A stretch of 64,000 bases of DNA from Kocuria sp. (GCA_031179495.1 JAPSHS010000001.1:21136-85135); one strand, 5' to 3'. Positions 50,762 through 59,284 are shown, numbered from the stretch's first letter. The notes: a model not told the origin generated them from the letters alone. Translations and numbers: made by a program.

Positions 50762-51137
50762 TCATGATCGCCTCAGCTCCTCGCAGGCCGAGCCGGGGAA
50801 CTGCGGGGCGTGGTAGCCCAGCAGGTGCCCGACCATGGGGCTGAAGTACACCACGGGCACGGACAGGGCCGGCGAGACCCAGAACCTGTTCCTGAACATC
50901 GCCGCGGAGTGCCCGGCGTGCTCGCCGTGGGTGCGGACGACGTGCTCCTCGTCGACCGCCGAGTGGGCGCGCTCGTGCGGCATGGCCTGTCCGTGGGTGT
51001 CCGCGCCGGTGTGGCGGCCGCCGTGGGGGGGCGGCGAGGAAGGCGGCCGCCGCCGCGGCGAGCACGCTCACGAGCACCACGAGCAGCCGGGCGAGCAGGA
51101 AGCGGGCGGTCGGCCCGGGCCCGTGCCGGGCCGTCAC
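50762..51137 (-). pseudogene. Collapsed sensor kinase N-terminus joined to copper P-type ATPase N-terminus
   Basis: GTG 51137 overlaps the upstream regulator remnant's stop (GTGA) and opens PGPTARFLLARLLVVLVSV, an N-terminal membrane segment like that of a sensor kinase. After a run of seven G/C bases near 51022-51028 the frame changes to a His-rich stretch (HERAHSAVDEEHVVRTHGEH, AGHSAAMF) followed by FRNRFWVSPALSVPVVYFS, PMVGHLLGYHAPQFPGSA, the beginning of a heavy-metal (CopB-type) P-type ATPase. It stops at 50762, before any catalytic domain. Two genes were apparently fused by a deletion and then truncated. Confidence 0.65.
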
Positions 51138-51543
51138 CGCACCGTCATCCGGCAATCGACGCCGCGAACGGTCGCCACGCAGCGGGCGAGGCCGGGTCGT
51201 CCCCGAGCTTGCGCCGCGCATGGGCGACGTGGGCGTTCACGACGTGCTCGTCGCCCCCCCAGGCCGGGTCCCACACCACGTCGATGAGCCGGCGGCGGGA
51301 CATCGCCTCGCGAGGACGCCGGGCCAGGGCCGCCAGCAGGTCGAACCCGGTGCGGGTGTGGGCCACCCCCCGGCCGGCGTCGTCGGCACGCGCCCCCATG
51401 GCCCCGGCCTCCCCCGGCCCGGCCTGCCGGCGGCCCGGATCGGCCCGCACCGGATGGGTCTTCGGCAATTCCTGAGCGGTCGCGCCGGCCCGCCCCGGGA
51501 AGCACCGGAGCCGCCCCGGTTTGCGCCGATACCGACAGGCCAC
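51134..51543 (-). pseudogene. OmpR-type response regulator remnant, frameshifted
   Basis: The DNA-binding winged helix is clear: TRTGFDLLAALARRPREAM, SRRRLIDVVWDPAWGGDEH, VVNAHVAHARRKLGDDP. The frame then goes astray, and the normal end VATVRGVDCRMTVR is found one frame over, finishing at the stop 51134. Upstream of about 51400 the receiver domain is missing altogether. A remnant of a two-component regulator, once coupled to the sensor fragment that follows by a 4-bp overlap. Confidence 0.7.
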
Positions 51544-51642
51544 TTAGCATTCGAGAGCGCCCGACGGTCAGCAGGCTGACTACTGGGTCGGCCGGATGGC
51601 GGGGGGCGCGGCAACCGGCCGTCCCCTGAAGGAGCGCACCAC

Positions 51643-52035
51643 GTGCAGCGCAAGATCTCCGTCCTCATCGAGGTGGACCTCGACGGCCGACACGTCCACG
51701 TCCACGTCACCGGCGCCCTGACCACGGTCAACCAGCAGGGCCTGCACCCCGTGCTGCGGCGGGCCCGCACGCTGCTCCCCGCGGCGACGGTCGGCCTGGA
51801 CCTCACCTGCGTGCGCGAGCTCGACCCCCGGGCCCTGGAGCTGCTCCGCCGGACGGTCGAGCACGAGCCCGGCCTCGACGGTGCCGTGCAGATCCGTGTG
51901 CCCCAGGAAGCGCCCGCCGGAGCGGCGGCCACCGCGCTGGCCGCCCGCCGCCGGCTGCGGCACGAGGTCCTGCAGCGCCGCTCGGAGAAGCTGCCCGTTC
52001 CGCCGCCCGAGCCGGCGCTGAGCGCGGCCTCCTGA
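51643..52035 (+). CDS. STAS-like (anti-anti-sigma factor fold) protein
   Basis: 130 residues. The core pattern of a STAS domain is visible: VLIEVDLDGRHVHVHVTGAL, then ATVGLDLTCVRELDPRALEL and a final helix LRRTVEHEPGLDG. The site where regulatory members carry a phosphorylated Ser (DSSG) reads LDPRA, so phosphoswitching is unlikely. GTG 51643 has AAGGAGC about 9 nt upstream. The last 35 residues are Ala/Arg/Pro-rich. Divergent from the regulator remnant. No sigma or anti-sigma gene nearby. Confidence 0.65.
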   Translation: MQRKISVLIEVDLDGRHVHVHVTGALTTVNQQGLHPVLRRARTLLPAATVGLDLTCVRELDPRALELLRRTVEHEPGLDGAVQIRVPQEAPAGAAATALAARRRLRHEVLQRRSEKLPVPPPEPALSAAS

Positions 52036-52168
52036 CCGGCCTGCCGACCCCGCGCCGCAACGGCGGACCGTCGCCGGGCGCAACGTTGCCGTGACTTGCA
52101 CCGTCGGGTGCGAAGATTGACGGCAGTGCAGGCATCATCCTGAGCGCGGCCGCACCGGGGGGCCGGGG

Positions 52169-53449
52169 ATGAGGGGCAGAACGGCGGAACGCATGAACGA
52201 CCACCCCACGAGAGACCGGGCCCCCGAAGCCACCGGCGGGCTCGATCCCCGCCGCTCGGCAGGGCGGGTGGTCGCCGTCGACGCCGCCCGCGGTCTGGCG
52301 CTCGTGGGACTCACCGCCGTCCACTTCCTGCCCAGCGCCTACCAGGAGAACAACCGGCCGACGCTGTCGTGGCTGCTCTTCGCCGGGGACTCCGCGGCGC
52401 TGTTCGCCCTGCTCGCCGGGGTGGGCCTCGCCTTCGCCTCCGGTGGGCGCCGGCCCCGCCGGGGGCCGGACCTGACGGCCGTCCGCGCGGGGATCGCCGT
52501 GCGCGCCCTGCTGATCATGGCGATCGGCCTGACGACCGGCTACCTGATGCCCGCCGAGCCTCCGGCGGTCGGCATCCTGGTCCACTACGGCGCCTTCTTC
52601 CTCCTGGCCCTGCCCTTCCTCGGCCTGCGCGCCCGGACACTGCTCGTGTGCTCCGGGGCCTTCCTGCTGCTGGGGCCCCTGCTGATCCACTGGCTGGGCG
52701 ATCTGGTCCCGGAGCACACCGACCAGAACCCCACCTTCGCGAACCTGTTCACGGAGCCCGCCGCGGTCTTCTGGCAGCTGCTGCTCACCGGCGCGTACCC
52801 GGCCGTGACCTACCTGGCCTACCTGCTCGCGGGCCTGGCCGTCGGCCGGCTCAACCTCCAGAACCTGCACGTCCAGGTCCGGCTGCTGGCGGCCGGCCTC
52901 GGCCTCGCGGCTCTCGCGAAGCTGCTCTCCTGGGTGCTCCTCTACGGGGCCGACGGCTACAACGTACTGCTGTACAGCATCGAGTCCCTGACCCGGGCCG
53001 ACCTCGAACACATCATCGTCTTCGGCCCGGACGGAGCCCTGCCGACGAACACCCTGTGGTGGCAGGTGCTCACCGCCCCGCACGTCAACACGCCGTTCTC
53101 CGTGGCGTGGAGCCTGGGAGTGAGCCTGGCGGCGCTCGGCGCCCTCCTGCTCCTCGCACGGCAGTCCGGCACGTGGCTGCTCCCCCTGGCCGCCATGGGC
53201 GCGATGACCCTCACCCTGTACACGGCGCAGCTGGCCCTGATCTCCACCGAGGTCCACTACGGCAGCCCTCTGCTGTGGTTCGTCGCCTGTCTGGTCGTCT
53301 CCGCCCTCGTGGCCCTGGCCTGGCGCCACGCCTTCGGCCGAGGGCCCCTGGAAGGGGTCGTGGCCGCGGCCGCGCACGCCGCCACGCGCGCCGTCGCCGA
53401 GCGCGCGAAGCCCCGCCACCCCGGCCCGCCGCGCAAGCCCCTCGGCTGA
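52169..53449 (+). CDS. HGSNAT-like membrane acyltransferase
   Basis: Integral membrane protein of 426 residues and about ten helices. The N-terminal VVAVDAARGLALVGLTAVHF matches the heparan-alpha-glucosaminide N-acetyltransferase catalytic-domain family (DUF1624/DUF418 relatives), whose bacterial members modify cell-envelope glycans; the conserved Asp-Arg-Gly is present and the intramembrane His (AVHFLP) follows. Start is ATG 52169 or ATG 52193 (MNDHPTRDRAPEA); both have purine-rich upstream bases. The last 35 residues are basic and cytoplasmic. Substrate unknown. Confidence 0.78.
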   Translation: MRGRTAERMNDHPTRDRAPEATGGLDPRRSAGRVVAVDAARGLALVGLTAVHFLPSAYQENNRPTLSWLLFAGDSAALFALLAGVGLAFASGGRRPRRGPDLTAVRAGIAVRALLIMAIGLTTGYLMPAEPPAVGILVHYGAFFLLALPFLGLRARTLLVCSGAFLLLGPLLIHWLGDLVPEHTDQNPTFANLFTEPAAVFWQLLLTGAYPAVTYLAYLLAGLAVGRLNLQNLHVQVRLLAAGLGLAALAKLLSWVLLYGADGYNVLLYSIESLTRADLEHIIVFGPDGALPTNTLWWQVLTAPHVNTPFSVAWSLGVSLAALGALLLLARQSGTWLLPLAAMGAMTLTLYTAQLALISTEVHYGSPLLWFVACLVVSALVALAWRHAFGRGPLEGVVAAAAHAATRAVAERAKPRHPGPPRKPLG

Positions 53450-53639
53450 CCCGGCCGCGCCACCTCCCGGTCGGGAAGTCCCGTGCACGCGAGACCCTCC
53501 CACGCCGCGGCCGTTCACGCCGGACGCGGAAAGGGACCGCCGGGCGGTCACACGCCGCCCGCGATCCGCTACCGTGACAGCAGCGCCGCCCGGCGCCGGC
53601 AGGCGGAGCGCCCGCGTGCCGTGGACCTCAGGAGGAACT

Positions 53640-54071
53640 ATGCCGAAACCCGTCGTCAGCAAGGCCAGCACCGTCTGGAACGGTGATCTCTTCAGCGGCT
53701 CGGGCAGCACCAGCCTGGCCGGCTCGGGCCTGGGCCCCTTCGACGTGGACTGGAAGGCCCGCGCGGAGGAGGGACCGGGCTCCCGGACGAGCCCCGAGGA
53801 GCTCCTCGCCTCCGCCCACGCGACCTGCTTCGCCATGGCGCTCTCCAACGGCCTGGCACAGAACGACACCCCGCCCGCCCGGCTGGACAGCAGCGCGGAG
53901 GTGACCTTCGTGGCGGGCGAGGGCATCACGGGCATCACCCTCACCGTCCGTGCGGAGGTCGAGGGTCTCTCGGCCGAGGACTTCGCCCGCCTGGCCGAGG
54001 ACGCCAAGGCGAACTGCCCCGTCTCCCAGGCCCTGTCGGTGGACATCGCCCTGGACGCCTCGCTGGCCTGA
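53640..54071 (+). CDS. OsmC/Ohr-family peroxide reductase
   Basis: 143 residues. The thiol pair of the OsmC family is present: first Cys in SAHATCFAMALSNGL and second in ANCPVSQALSVDI, together with the Arg/Glu of SRTSPEELLASAH. These proteins reduce organic hydroperoxides using small thiols. ATG 53640 (MPKPVVSKASTVW) follows AGGAGGAACT closely. Convergent with the flavin reductase gene, separated by a 15-bp hairpin. OsmC is favoured over Ohr by the N-terminal KASTVWNGDLFSGSG pattern. Confidence 0.9.
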   Translation: MPKPVVSKASTVWNGDLFSGSGSTSLAGSGLGPFDVDWKARAEEGPGSRTSPEELLASAHATCFAMALSNGLAQNDTPPARLDSSAEVTFVAGEGITGITLTVRAEVEGLSAEDFARLAEDAKANCPVSQALSVDIALDASLA

Positions 54072-54078
54072 CGGGCCG

Positions 54079-54115
54079 CCTCCGCCGGGCCGGGCGCGCA
54101 CCGGCCCGGCGGAGG
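54079..54115. terminator. 15-bp perfect hairpin between convergent genes
   Basis: Arms 54079-54093 and 54101-54115 with a 7-base loop fill nearly all of the 46-bp space between the osmC-like stop and the reductase stop. Bidirectional terminator. Confidence 0.8.
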
Positions 54116-54117
54116 GC

Positions 54118-55083
54118 TCACGCCCGGTCGCGCGCCAGGGCTCGGTCGAGGTCCTCGTCCAGCAGGTCGGTGTTGATGGCAGTGCCGGTCTTGAGACCGG
54201 CGGCGGCCGCCGCCAGGACCTGGGCGTGCAGGTCCGTCACGTTGCCGGCCACGTACACGCCCTCGACGTTCGTGCCGCCCGTGGGGGCCGACGGCACGCA
54301 CGTGCCCACGACGTGTCCCTTCTCCTCCTCGTCGGCCGTCTCCAGCCCGAGGGAGTCGATGAGGGCCGAGCGCACCGTGAACCGGGGCACCACGACCACC
54401 GCCCGGCACGACAGCAGTTCACCGGAGACGAGCCGCAGCCCGCAGATCCGGTCCTCCTCGAACTCGATCGAGGACACCTCTCCGGTCGCGTGCCCGATGC
54501 CGAGGGCCGCCAGCCGCGCGCGCTCCTCGTCGTCCGGGTCCGGCGCCCGGTGCTGGACGAACGTGATGTCGTCGGTCCACTGCCGGAAGAGCTGCGCCTG
54601 CTGCACAGCGGTGGGGCCGGTGCCGAGCACGGCCAGCGGCTGGTCCCGCCACTCCCAGCCGTGGCAGTAGGGGCAGTGCAGGACGTCGCGCCCCCACCGC
54701 TGCGCCACGCCGGGAACCTCCGGCAGCTCGTCGACGAGTCCGGTGGTGACCAGCAGCCGGCGCGCCCGCACCGACCGGCCGTCGCCGAGGAACACCGTGA
54801 AGCGGTCGCCGTCCGCGGCCTCCTCCTCGGCGCGCGCGGAGACCACGGTGCCGTCCACGACGTCGGCCCCGTAGCCGGAGACCTCCGCCCGCCCGTCGGC
54901 CAGCAGCGCGCCGGGGGCGTCACCGTCCCTGCCGAGGTAGTTGTGCATGTGCTCGGCGGGATCGTTGCGCGGTGCCCCGGCGTCCACCACCAGGACGGCG
55001 CGGCGCGCGCGGGCCAGGCAGAGGGCGGCACCCAGGCCGGCGGGTCCGCCGCCGACGACCACCACGTCGTAGCGGTTGTCCAT
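54118..55083 (-). CDS. Thioredoxin-reductase-like FAD/NAD(P)H oxidoreductase
   Basis: 321 residues. N-terminal FAD motif VVVVGGGPAGLGAALCLARA, redox-active pair Cys137/Cys140 in HCPYCHGWEW, NAD(P)H motif LAVLGTGPTAVQQA, and C-terminal FAD motif GVYVAGNVTD. ATG 55083 gives five-base spacing to AGGAGG; ATG 55086 is adjacent. TrxB itself usually has CATC-type sites, so this is a relative with an unknown acceptor. Beside an OsmC protein, a thiol-peroxide reduction role is plausible. Confidence 0.88.
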   Translation of the reverse strand: MDNRYDVVVVGGGPAGLGAALCLARARRAVLVVDAGAPRNDPAEHMHNYLGRDGDAPGALLADGRAEVSGYGADVVDGTVVSARAEEEAADGDRFTVFLGDGRSVRARRLLVTTGLVDELPEVPGVAQRWGRDVLHCPYCHGWEWRDQPLAVLGTGPTAVQQAQLFRQWTDDITFVQHRAPDPDDEERARLAALGIGHATGEVSSIEFEEDRICGLRLVSGELLSCRAVVVVPRFTVRSALIDSLGLETADEEEKGHVVGTCVPSAPTGGTNVEGVYVAGNVTDLHAQVLAAAAAGLKTGTAINTDLLDEDLDRALARDRA

Positions 55084-55141
55084 CATGTCCTCCTTCGTCC
55101 GTCCGGCCGGCGCCGCCCCGGTCCGGGTGGTGCGGAGGTGC

Positions 55142-55480
55142 TCAGCGGGGCTGGGCCGGGTTGAACGGCGTGCCCTGGGACGGCGGGTTGATCGGCGGGC
55201 CGGACGTCTCCGGGGAGACCGGGGAGCCCTGGCTGGACCGGGAGACCTCGGGCGCCTCGGAGGGCACCGCTCCGCTGGTGCCCGCGCCCTGGCGGACCGC
55301 CTCGAGACGGTTCTCGAGGACCTGGACGACGGGCAGCCGGTTGCCGTGCGCGCGCTCGTAGGCGAGCAGCTGCTGCAGTCCGGACTCGTCGAGGCCGGTG
55401 ATCTTCGAGCCGAGCACGCCCACGGGCAGGTGGTCGTAGTCGGGCAGCGGGAGGTCGTCGTGCTGAGGGATGTCGTTCAC
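55142..55480 (-). CDS. Small actinobacterial protein of unknown function
   Basis: 112 residues. I do not assign a named family. The N-terminal half is conserved-looking (DYDHLPVGVLGSKITGLDES, GLQQLLAYERAHGNRLPVVQ, VLENRLEAVRQG), a short helical domain also seen in other actinobacterial small proteins; the second half is Pro/Ser/Gly-rich and disordered. GTG 55480 follows AAGGAG at six bases. It lies 58 bp upstream of the reductase gene and may be co-transcribed. Confidence 0.72.
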   Translation of the reverse strand: MNDIPQHDDLPLPDYDHLPVGVLGSKITGLDESGLQQLLAYERAHGNRLPVVQVLENRLEAVRQGAGTSGAVPSEAPEVSRSSQGSPVSPETSGPPINPPSQGTPFNPAQPR

Positions 55481-55606
55481 GTCTGCTCCTTCGGCGGTGG
55501 GCGCCGGAACCCCGGCGCCGGTCCTGCAGTGTCCTGCCACGGTAACAGGGTGGGAAGAAGAGAGTAAGGGTGCTTCTATCTTTGCCGACGACACCCCGGG
55601 AACGGG

Positions 55607-55642
55607 AGAAGTCCCCCGGACCGGACGGTCCGGGGGACTTCT
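55607..55642 (-). terminator. 16-bp hairpin after distal tRNA-Glu
   Basis: Arms 55607-55622 and 55627-55642 pair perfectly, starting six bases beyond the tRNA 3' end. Terminator of the tRNA unit. Confidence 0.85.
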
Positions 55643-55647
55643 GCTGG

Positions 55648-55720
55648 TGACCCCAGCGGGATTCGAACCCGCGTTACCGCCGTGAGAGGGCGGCGTACTA
55701 GGCCGCTATACGATGGGGCC
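55648..55720 (-). tRNA. tRNA-Glu (anticodon CTC), copy 2
   Basis: 73-nt cloverleaf: acceptor GGCCCCA pairs with TGGGGTC, the T-arm has GGTTCGAATCC, and the anticodon loop is CCCTCTC with CTC. CCA is not encoded. Identical in sequence to the copy at 55884-55956. Confidence 0.96.
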
Positions 55721-55841
55721 GTAGCACGTCCGGCCCGCGGTGACCCGCGACCGGACTCGTACACTGTACCAGCTCCGCGCGGTTTCCCCGAACGGGGTGC
55801 CCCGCTCCGGGCGCACGGCGGGCGCCCGGGGACCGGACATG

Positions 55842-55877
55842 GAAGAACCCCCGGACCATGTGGTCCGGGGGTTCTTC
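55842..55877 (-). terminator. 17-bp hairpin after proximal tRNA-Glu
   Basis: Self-complementary 55842-55858 with 55861-55877, six bases after the tRNA-Glu copy 1 end. It closely resembles the hairpin after copy 2 (same CCCCCGGACC core), which suggests that tRNA and terminator were duplicated together. Confidence 0.85.
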
Positions 55878-55883
55878 GCGGCG

Positions 55884-55956
55884 TGACCCCAGCGGGATTC
55901 GAACCCGCGTTACCGCCGTGAGAGGGCGGCGTACTAGGCCGCTATACGATGGGGCC
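55884..55956 (-). tRNA. tRNA-Glu (anticodon CTC), copy 1
   Basis: Same 73-nt sequence as the copy 236 bp downstream. A short hairpin (55960-55975) lies between it and tRNA-Gln. Confidence 0.96.
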
Positions 55957-55977
55957 CTACTGATCGAGCGATCAGCG

Positions 55978-56049
55978 CTGGGATACCAGGACTCGAACCT
56001 AGAATGACGGTACCAGAAACCGTAGTGTTGCCAATTACACCATATCCCA
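55978..56049 (-). tRNA. tRNA-Gln (anticodon CTG)
   Basis: 72-nt cloverleaf beginning TGGGATATGG and closing with TATCCCA plus discriminator G. Anticodon arm ACGGT/ACCGT with loop TTCTGGT gives CTG. Located 100 bp upstream of, and on the same strand as, tRNA-Glu copy 1. In bacteria lacking GlnRS it is charged first with Glu by the enzyme from gltX. Confidence 0.96.
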
Positions 56050-56149
56050 CTGTCGTCGCCGGTTCCTGCGGTTTCCCGCACCGATCGGCGCAACGCAAGA
56101 AAACTATACCGGCGTTCAGGCGGGGCGGCAAATCGCGGTCAGCAACAGC

Positions 56150-56743
56150 TCAGCCGCAGTAGCGCTGCTCCAGCTCGCGGCCCATGCCCCGGCGGGCGGC
56201 CACCGCCGCGAGCACCCGGAGCAGCGGCCCGAGCCACCGGTACAGACCCGGCAGGTGGATGTCGGTCCACTGCATGAGCAGGGCCGTGCGGAGCAGGCTC
56301 CGGGGCCTGCCGTCGCGGCGCGTGCGCCCGTCGCGGGCGAGCCCGTACAGGGCGGTCAGCCCCTTCTGGTAGCAGGCGGGCGCCGGACGCAGCTCGACGA
56401 CGAACCGGGCCGGTGCGGCGGCCGGGTTCGTCCACCGGAACAGGTGCTCCTCCGGGACCTCGACCTCGCCCCCGGGCCCGAGGTCCCGCACCACGTGCCC
56501 CACCTGGACGCGCAGGGTCCCCTCGAGGACCCGCAGGCGCATCGCGATGCGGCGGTGGTAGTGGGCGAGCACCTCACCGCCGGGGTCGACCTCGACGTGG
56601 AGCAGGGCGTGCTCGCCCCCCGTCTCGGCGCCGGTGCGCAGCCAGGTGATCGTGTCCCGCTGCACGGGGTTGCGGTGCTGTGGGCGTCCGGCCCGCAGCG
56701 CCGTGATCTGTTCGTCGGTGATCCGCTCGCCGGTCCGGTCCAT
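56150..56743 (-). CDS. Cupin-domain protein
   Basis: 197 residues. The cupin barrel is at about 40-115: LLHVEVDPGGEVLAHYHRR (motif 1 with His pair), LRVLEGTLRVQVG, and PEEHLFRWTNPAAAPARFVV (motif 2). The C-terminal 70 residues carry hydrophobic helices near LPGLYRWLGPLLRVLAAVA. ATG 56743 has AGGGGG at eight bases. Function unknown. It separates gltX from the tRNA genes. Confidence 0.78.
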   Translation of the reverse strand: MDRTGERITDEQITALRAGRPQHRNPVQRDTITWLRTGAETGGEHALLHVEVDPGGEVLAHYHRRIAMRLRVLEGTLRVQVGHVVRDLGPGGEVEVPEEHLFRWTNPAAAPARFVVELRPAPACYQKGLTALYGLARDGRTRRDGRPRSLLRTALLMQWTDIHLPGLYRWLGPLLRVLAAVAARRGMGRELEQRYCG

Positions 56744-56804
56744 GGCCATCGCCCCCTGCGTCCAGGCTACGCCGCCGCGCCCGGCCGCGCTCGGACGGCC
56801 TGCC

Positions 56805-56864
56805 CCGGTGACGCCGCCGGCCCGGCCCACCTCGTGCGGTGGGCCGGGCCGGCGGCGTCACCGG
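56805..56864 (-). terminator. 26-bp perfect hairpin after gltX
   Basis: Arms 56805-56830 and 56839-56864 are completely complementary with an 8-base loop, beginning 9 bp past the gltX stop. The longest perfect stem in the window; no T-run. Confidence 0.88.
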
Positions 56865-56873
56865 TGCGGGAGC

Positions 56874-58388
56874 TCAGTCCAGCTGGGCGGCGAGCGAGCG
56901 GATCCGGGTCAGGGAGGAGTCCTTGCCGAGGATCTCCAGGGACTCGAACAGCGGCGGGGAGATCCGCCGCCCGGACACGGCGGTGCGGACGGGGCCGAAG
57001 GCCAACCGGGGCTTGATTCCGAGACCGTCGACGATCGCCTCGCGCAGGGCGGTCTCCAGGCGCGCGGCGCTCCAGTCCTCGAGGGGCTCCAGCGCCCCGA
57101 GGGCGGCTCGCAGGACGTCGCCGGCGGAGTCCTTGAGCTGCTTGCGGGCGTCGTCGGCGACCTCGATCCCGTCGTCGGCGGCGAACAGGAACGAGAGCAG
57201 CTCGGGGGCCTCGCCCAGCAGGTTCATCCGCTCCTGCACCAGCGGCGCGGCCTCGTCGAGGATCGCGGCCTCCCGCTCGGTGAGGGTCTCCCCCAGCACG
57301 CCCGCGGCCTGCAGGTACGGCACCAGGCGGTCGCGGAAGTCCGCGGGCTCGAGCATGCGCACGTGGGTGCCGTTGATCGCCGTGGCCTTCTTGAGGTCGA
57401 AGCGGGCCGGGTTCGCCAGGACGTCGTGGACGTCGAAGTGCGTCACGAGCTGCTCCACGGTGAAGACGTCCTCGTCCGCGGACAGGGACCAGCCCAGCAG
57501 GGCCAGATAGTTGAGCAGGCCCTCGGGGACGAACCCGCTGTCCCGGAGGTGGAACAGGCTGGACTCCGGGTCCCGCTTGGACAGCTTCTTGTTGCCCTCC
57601 CCCATGACGTAGGGCAGGTGACCGTACTCGGGCACGCGCTGCGCGATACCGATCTCGACGAGGACCTGGAACAGGGCGATCTGGCGCGGCGTGGAGGAGA
57701 GCAGGTCCTCGCCGCGCAGGACGTGGCTGATCTCCATCAGGGCGTCGTCCACGGGGTTGGTGAGCGTGTAGAGCGGCTGGCCGTTGGCGCGCACCACGAC
57801 GTAGTCCGGGATGGACCCGGCCTTGAAGACGATCTCGCCGCGGATCATGTCATGGACCACGATGTCCTCGTCCGGCATCCGCAGCCGCAGCACCGGCTCG
57901 CGGCCCTCCGCCCGGTGCGCCGCGACCTGCTCGTCGGTGAGGTCGCGGTCGTAGTTGTCGTAGCCCAGCTTGGGGTCGCGGCCGGCGGCGCGGTGGCGGG
58001 CCTCGACCTCCTCCGGGGTGGACCAGGCCTCGTAGACCGCCCCGTGCTCCAGCAGCCGGGCGGCGACGTCCCGGTAGAGGTCCAGGCGCTGGGACTGACG
58101 GTACGGGGCGTGCGGGCCGCCGGTCTCCACGCCCTCGTCCCAGTCGATGCCGAGCCAGGCCAGTGCCTCGAGGAGCTGCTGGTAGCTCTCCTCCGAGTCC
58201 CGCTGGGTGTCGGTGTCCTCGACGCGGAACACCATCGTCCCGCCCGTGTGCCGGGCGTGGGCCCAGTTGAACAGCGCGGTGCGGATGAGCCCCACGTGCG
58301 GGGTGCCGGTCGGGGACGGGCAGAAGCGGACCCGCACGGGCGAGGACGTGGCGGTGGCGGTGGCCGGGGGAACGGGCTTTTCGGTCAT
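56874..58388 (-). CDS. gltX: Glutamyl-tRNA synthetase
   Basis: Class I aminoacyl-tRNA synthetase. 504 residues with the HIGH-type motif [19 protein letters not shown] (about 22-40), [28 protein letters not shown], and KLSKR in [17 protein letters not shown] 58388. The tRNA-Gln and two tRNA-Glu genes lie 0.8 kb downstream on the same strand. If, as usual in actinobacteria, it is non-discriminating, it charges all three. Confidence 0.97.
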   Translation of the reverse strand: MTEKPVPPATATATSSPVRVRFCPSPTGTPHVGLIRTALFNWAHARHTGGTMVFRVEDTDTQRDSEESYQQLLEALAWLGIDWDEGVETGGPHAPYRQSQRLDLYRDVAARLLEHGAVYEAWSTPEEVEARHRAAGRDPKLGYDNYDRDLTDEQVAAHRAEGREPVLRLRMPDEDIVVHDMIRGEIVFKAGSIPDYVVVRANGQPLYTLTNPVDDALMEISHVLRGEDLLSSTPRQIALFQVLVEIGIAQRVPEYGHLPYVMGEGNKKLSKRDPESSLFHLRDSGFVPEGLLNYLALLGWSLSADEDVFTVEQLVTHFDVHDVLANPARFDLKKATAINGTHVRMLEPADFRDRLVPYLQAAGVLGETLTEREAAILDEAAPLVQERMNLLGEAPELLSFLFAADDGIEVADDARKQLKDSAGDVLRAALGALEPLEDWSAARLETALREAIVDGLGIKPRLAFGPVRTAVSGRRISPPLFESLEILGKDSSLTRIRSLAAQLD

Positions 58389-58438
58389 GGCTCTTTCGGG
58401 GAGTCGGTGCGTGCGTGGGTGGGTCGGGGGCCGCGGCG

Positions 58439-59212
58439 TCAGCGGCGCAGGACGGTGGGCAGGACGCCGATGCCCTCGACCTCCACCTCGATCCGGTCGC
58501 CGTCGTCGACGATGCCGACGCCGGCGGGCGTTCCGGTGAGGATCACGTCCCCGGGCAGCAGGGTGAACGCCTGGGAGACGTAGGAGACGAGGAACGGGAC
58601 GTCGAAGACCATGTCCCGGGTGCTGCCGTCCTGCTTGGTCTCGCCGTTGACGCGGCTGCGCACGGCGAGGGCGGAGGTGTCGAGGTCGGTCTCGATCCAG
58701 GGGCCGATCGGGCAGGCGCCGTCGAAGCCCTTGGCGCGGGCCCACTGGTTGTCGGTGCGCTGCACGTCGCGGCCGGTGAGGTCGTTGGCGGCGGTGTAGC
58801 CGAAGACCACCTCCGGCACGCGCTCCACGGGCACGTCCTTGCACATGCGCCCGATCACCACGGCGAGCTCCGCCTCGTAGGAGACCTCCTCGGTCCAGGA
58901 GGGCAGGGTCACCGGGTCGCCCGGGCCGGCCACGGAGGTGTTGGGCTTGAAGAACAGCATCGGCGAGGTGGGCAGCTCGTTGCCCAGCTCCGCGGCGTGG
59001 TCGGCGTAGTTGCGCCCGACGCACACGATCTTGGAGCGCGGGATCACCGGGGCCAGGAGCCGGACGTCGGCGATCCCGTGGCGCTGCCCGGTCGGATGGA
59101 CCCCGGTGTAGAAGGGATCGCCCGCGAGGACGGTGACCGTCTCGGCGCCGGGCGCGCCCTCGACCGCGCCGAAGTGGATCTCGTTGTCGACGGTGAACCT
59201 GGCAATTCGCAT
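58439..59212 (-). CDS. Fumarylacetoacetate hydrolase family protein
   Basis: 257 residues. FAH fold with metal ligands in [11 protein letters not shown] (Glu-x-Glu) and Asp of [10 protein letters not shown], a catalytic [24 protein letters not shown] and [14 protein letters not shown]. Family members are acylpyruvate hydrolases, oxaloacetate decarboxylases or isomerases; which one cannot be read. It precedes gltX by 50 bp, the usual actinobacterial arrangement. Confidence 0.88.
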   Translation of the reverse strand: MRIARFTVDNEIHFGAVEGAPGAETVTVLAGDPFYTGVHPTGQRHGIADVRLLAPVIPRSKIVCVGRNYADHAAELGNELPTSPMLFFKPNTSVAGPGDPVTLPSWTEEVSYEAELAVVIGRMCKDVPVERVPEVVFGYTAANDLTGRDVQRTDNQWARAKGFDGACPIGPWIETDLDTSALAVRSRVNGETKQDGSTRDMVFDVPFLVSYVSQAFTLLPGDVILTGTPAGVGIVDDGDRIEVEVEGIGVLPTVLRR

Positions 59213-59284
59213 GGTTCCAGGCTATCCCACGGTCCGCAGGACGACGCGCGGCCCCCGGCGGTCCGCCGGCGGCCGCGCGATGTC

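Noticed and set aside
55648..55956. Duplicated tRNA-Glu as direct attachment-site repeats of a mobile element
   Set aside because: Only 163 bp lie between the copies and they hold a terminator, not an integrase or cargo; simple tandem duplication explains it.
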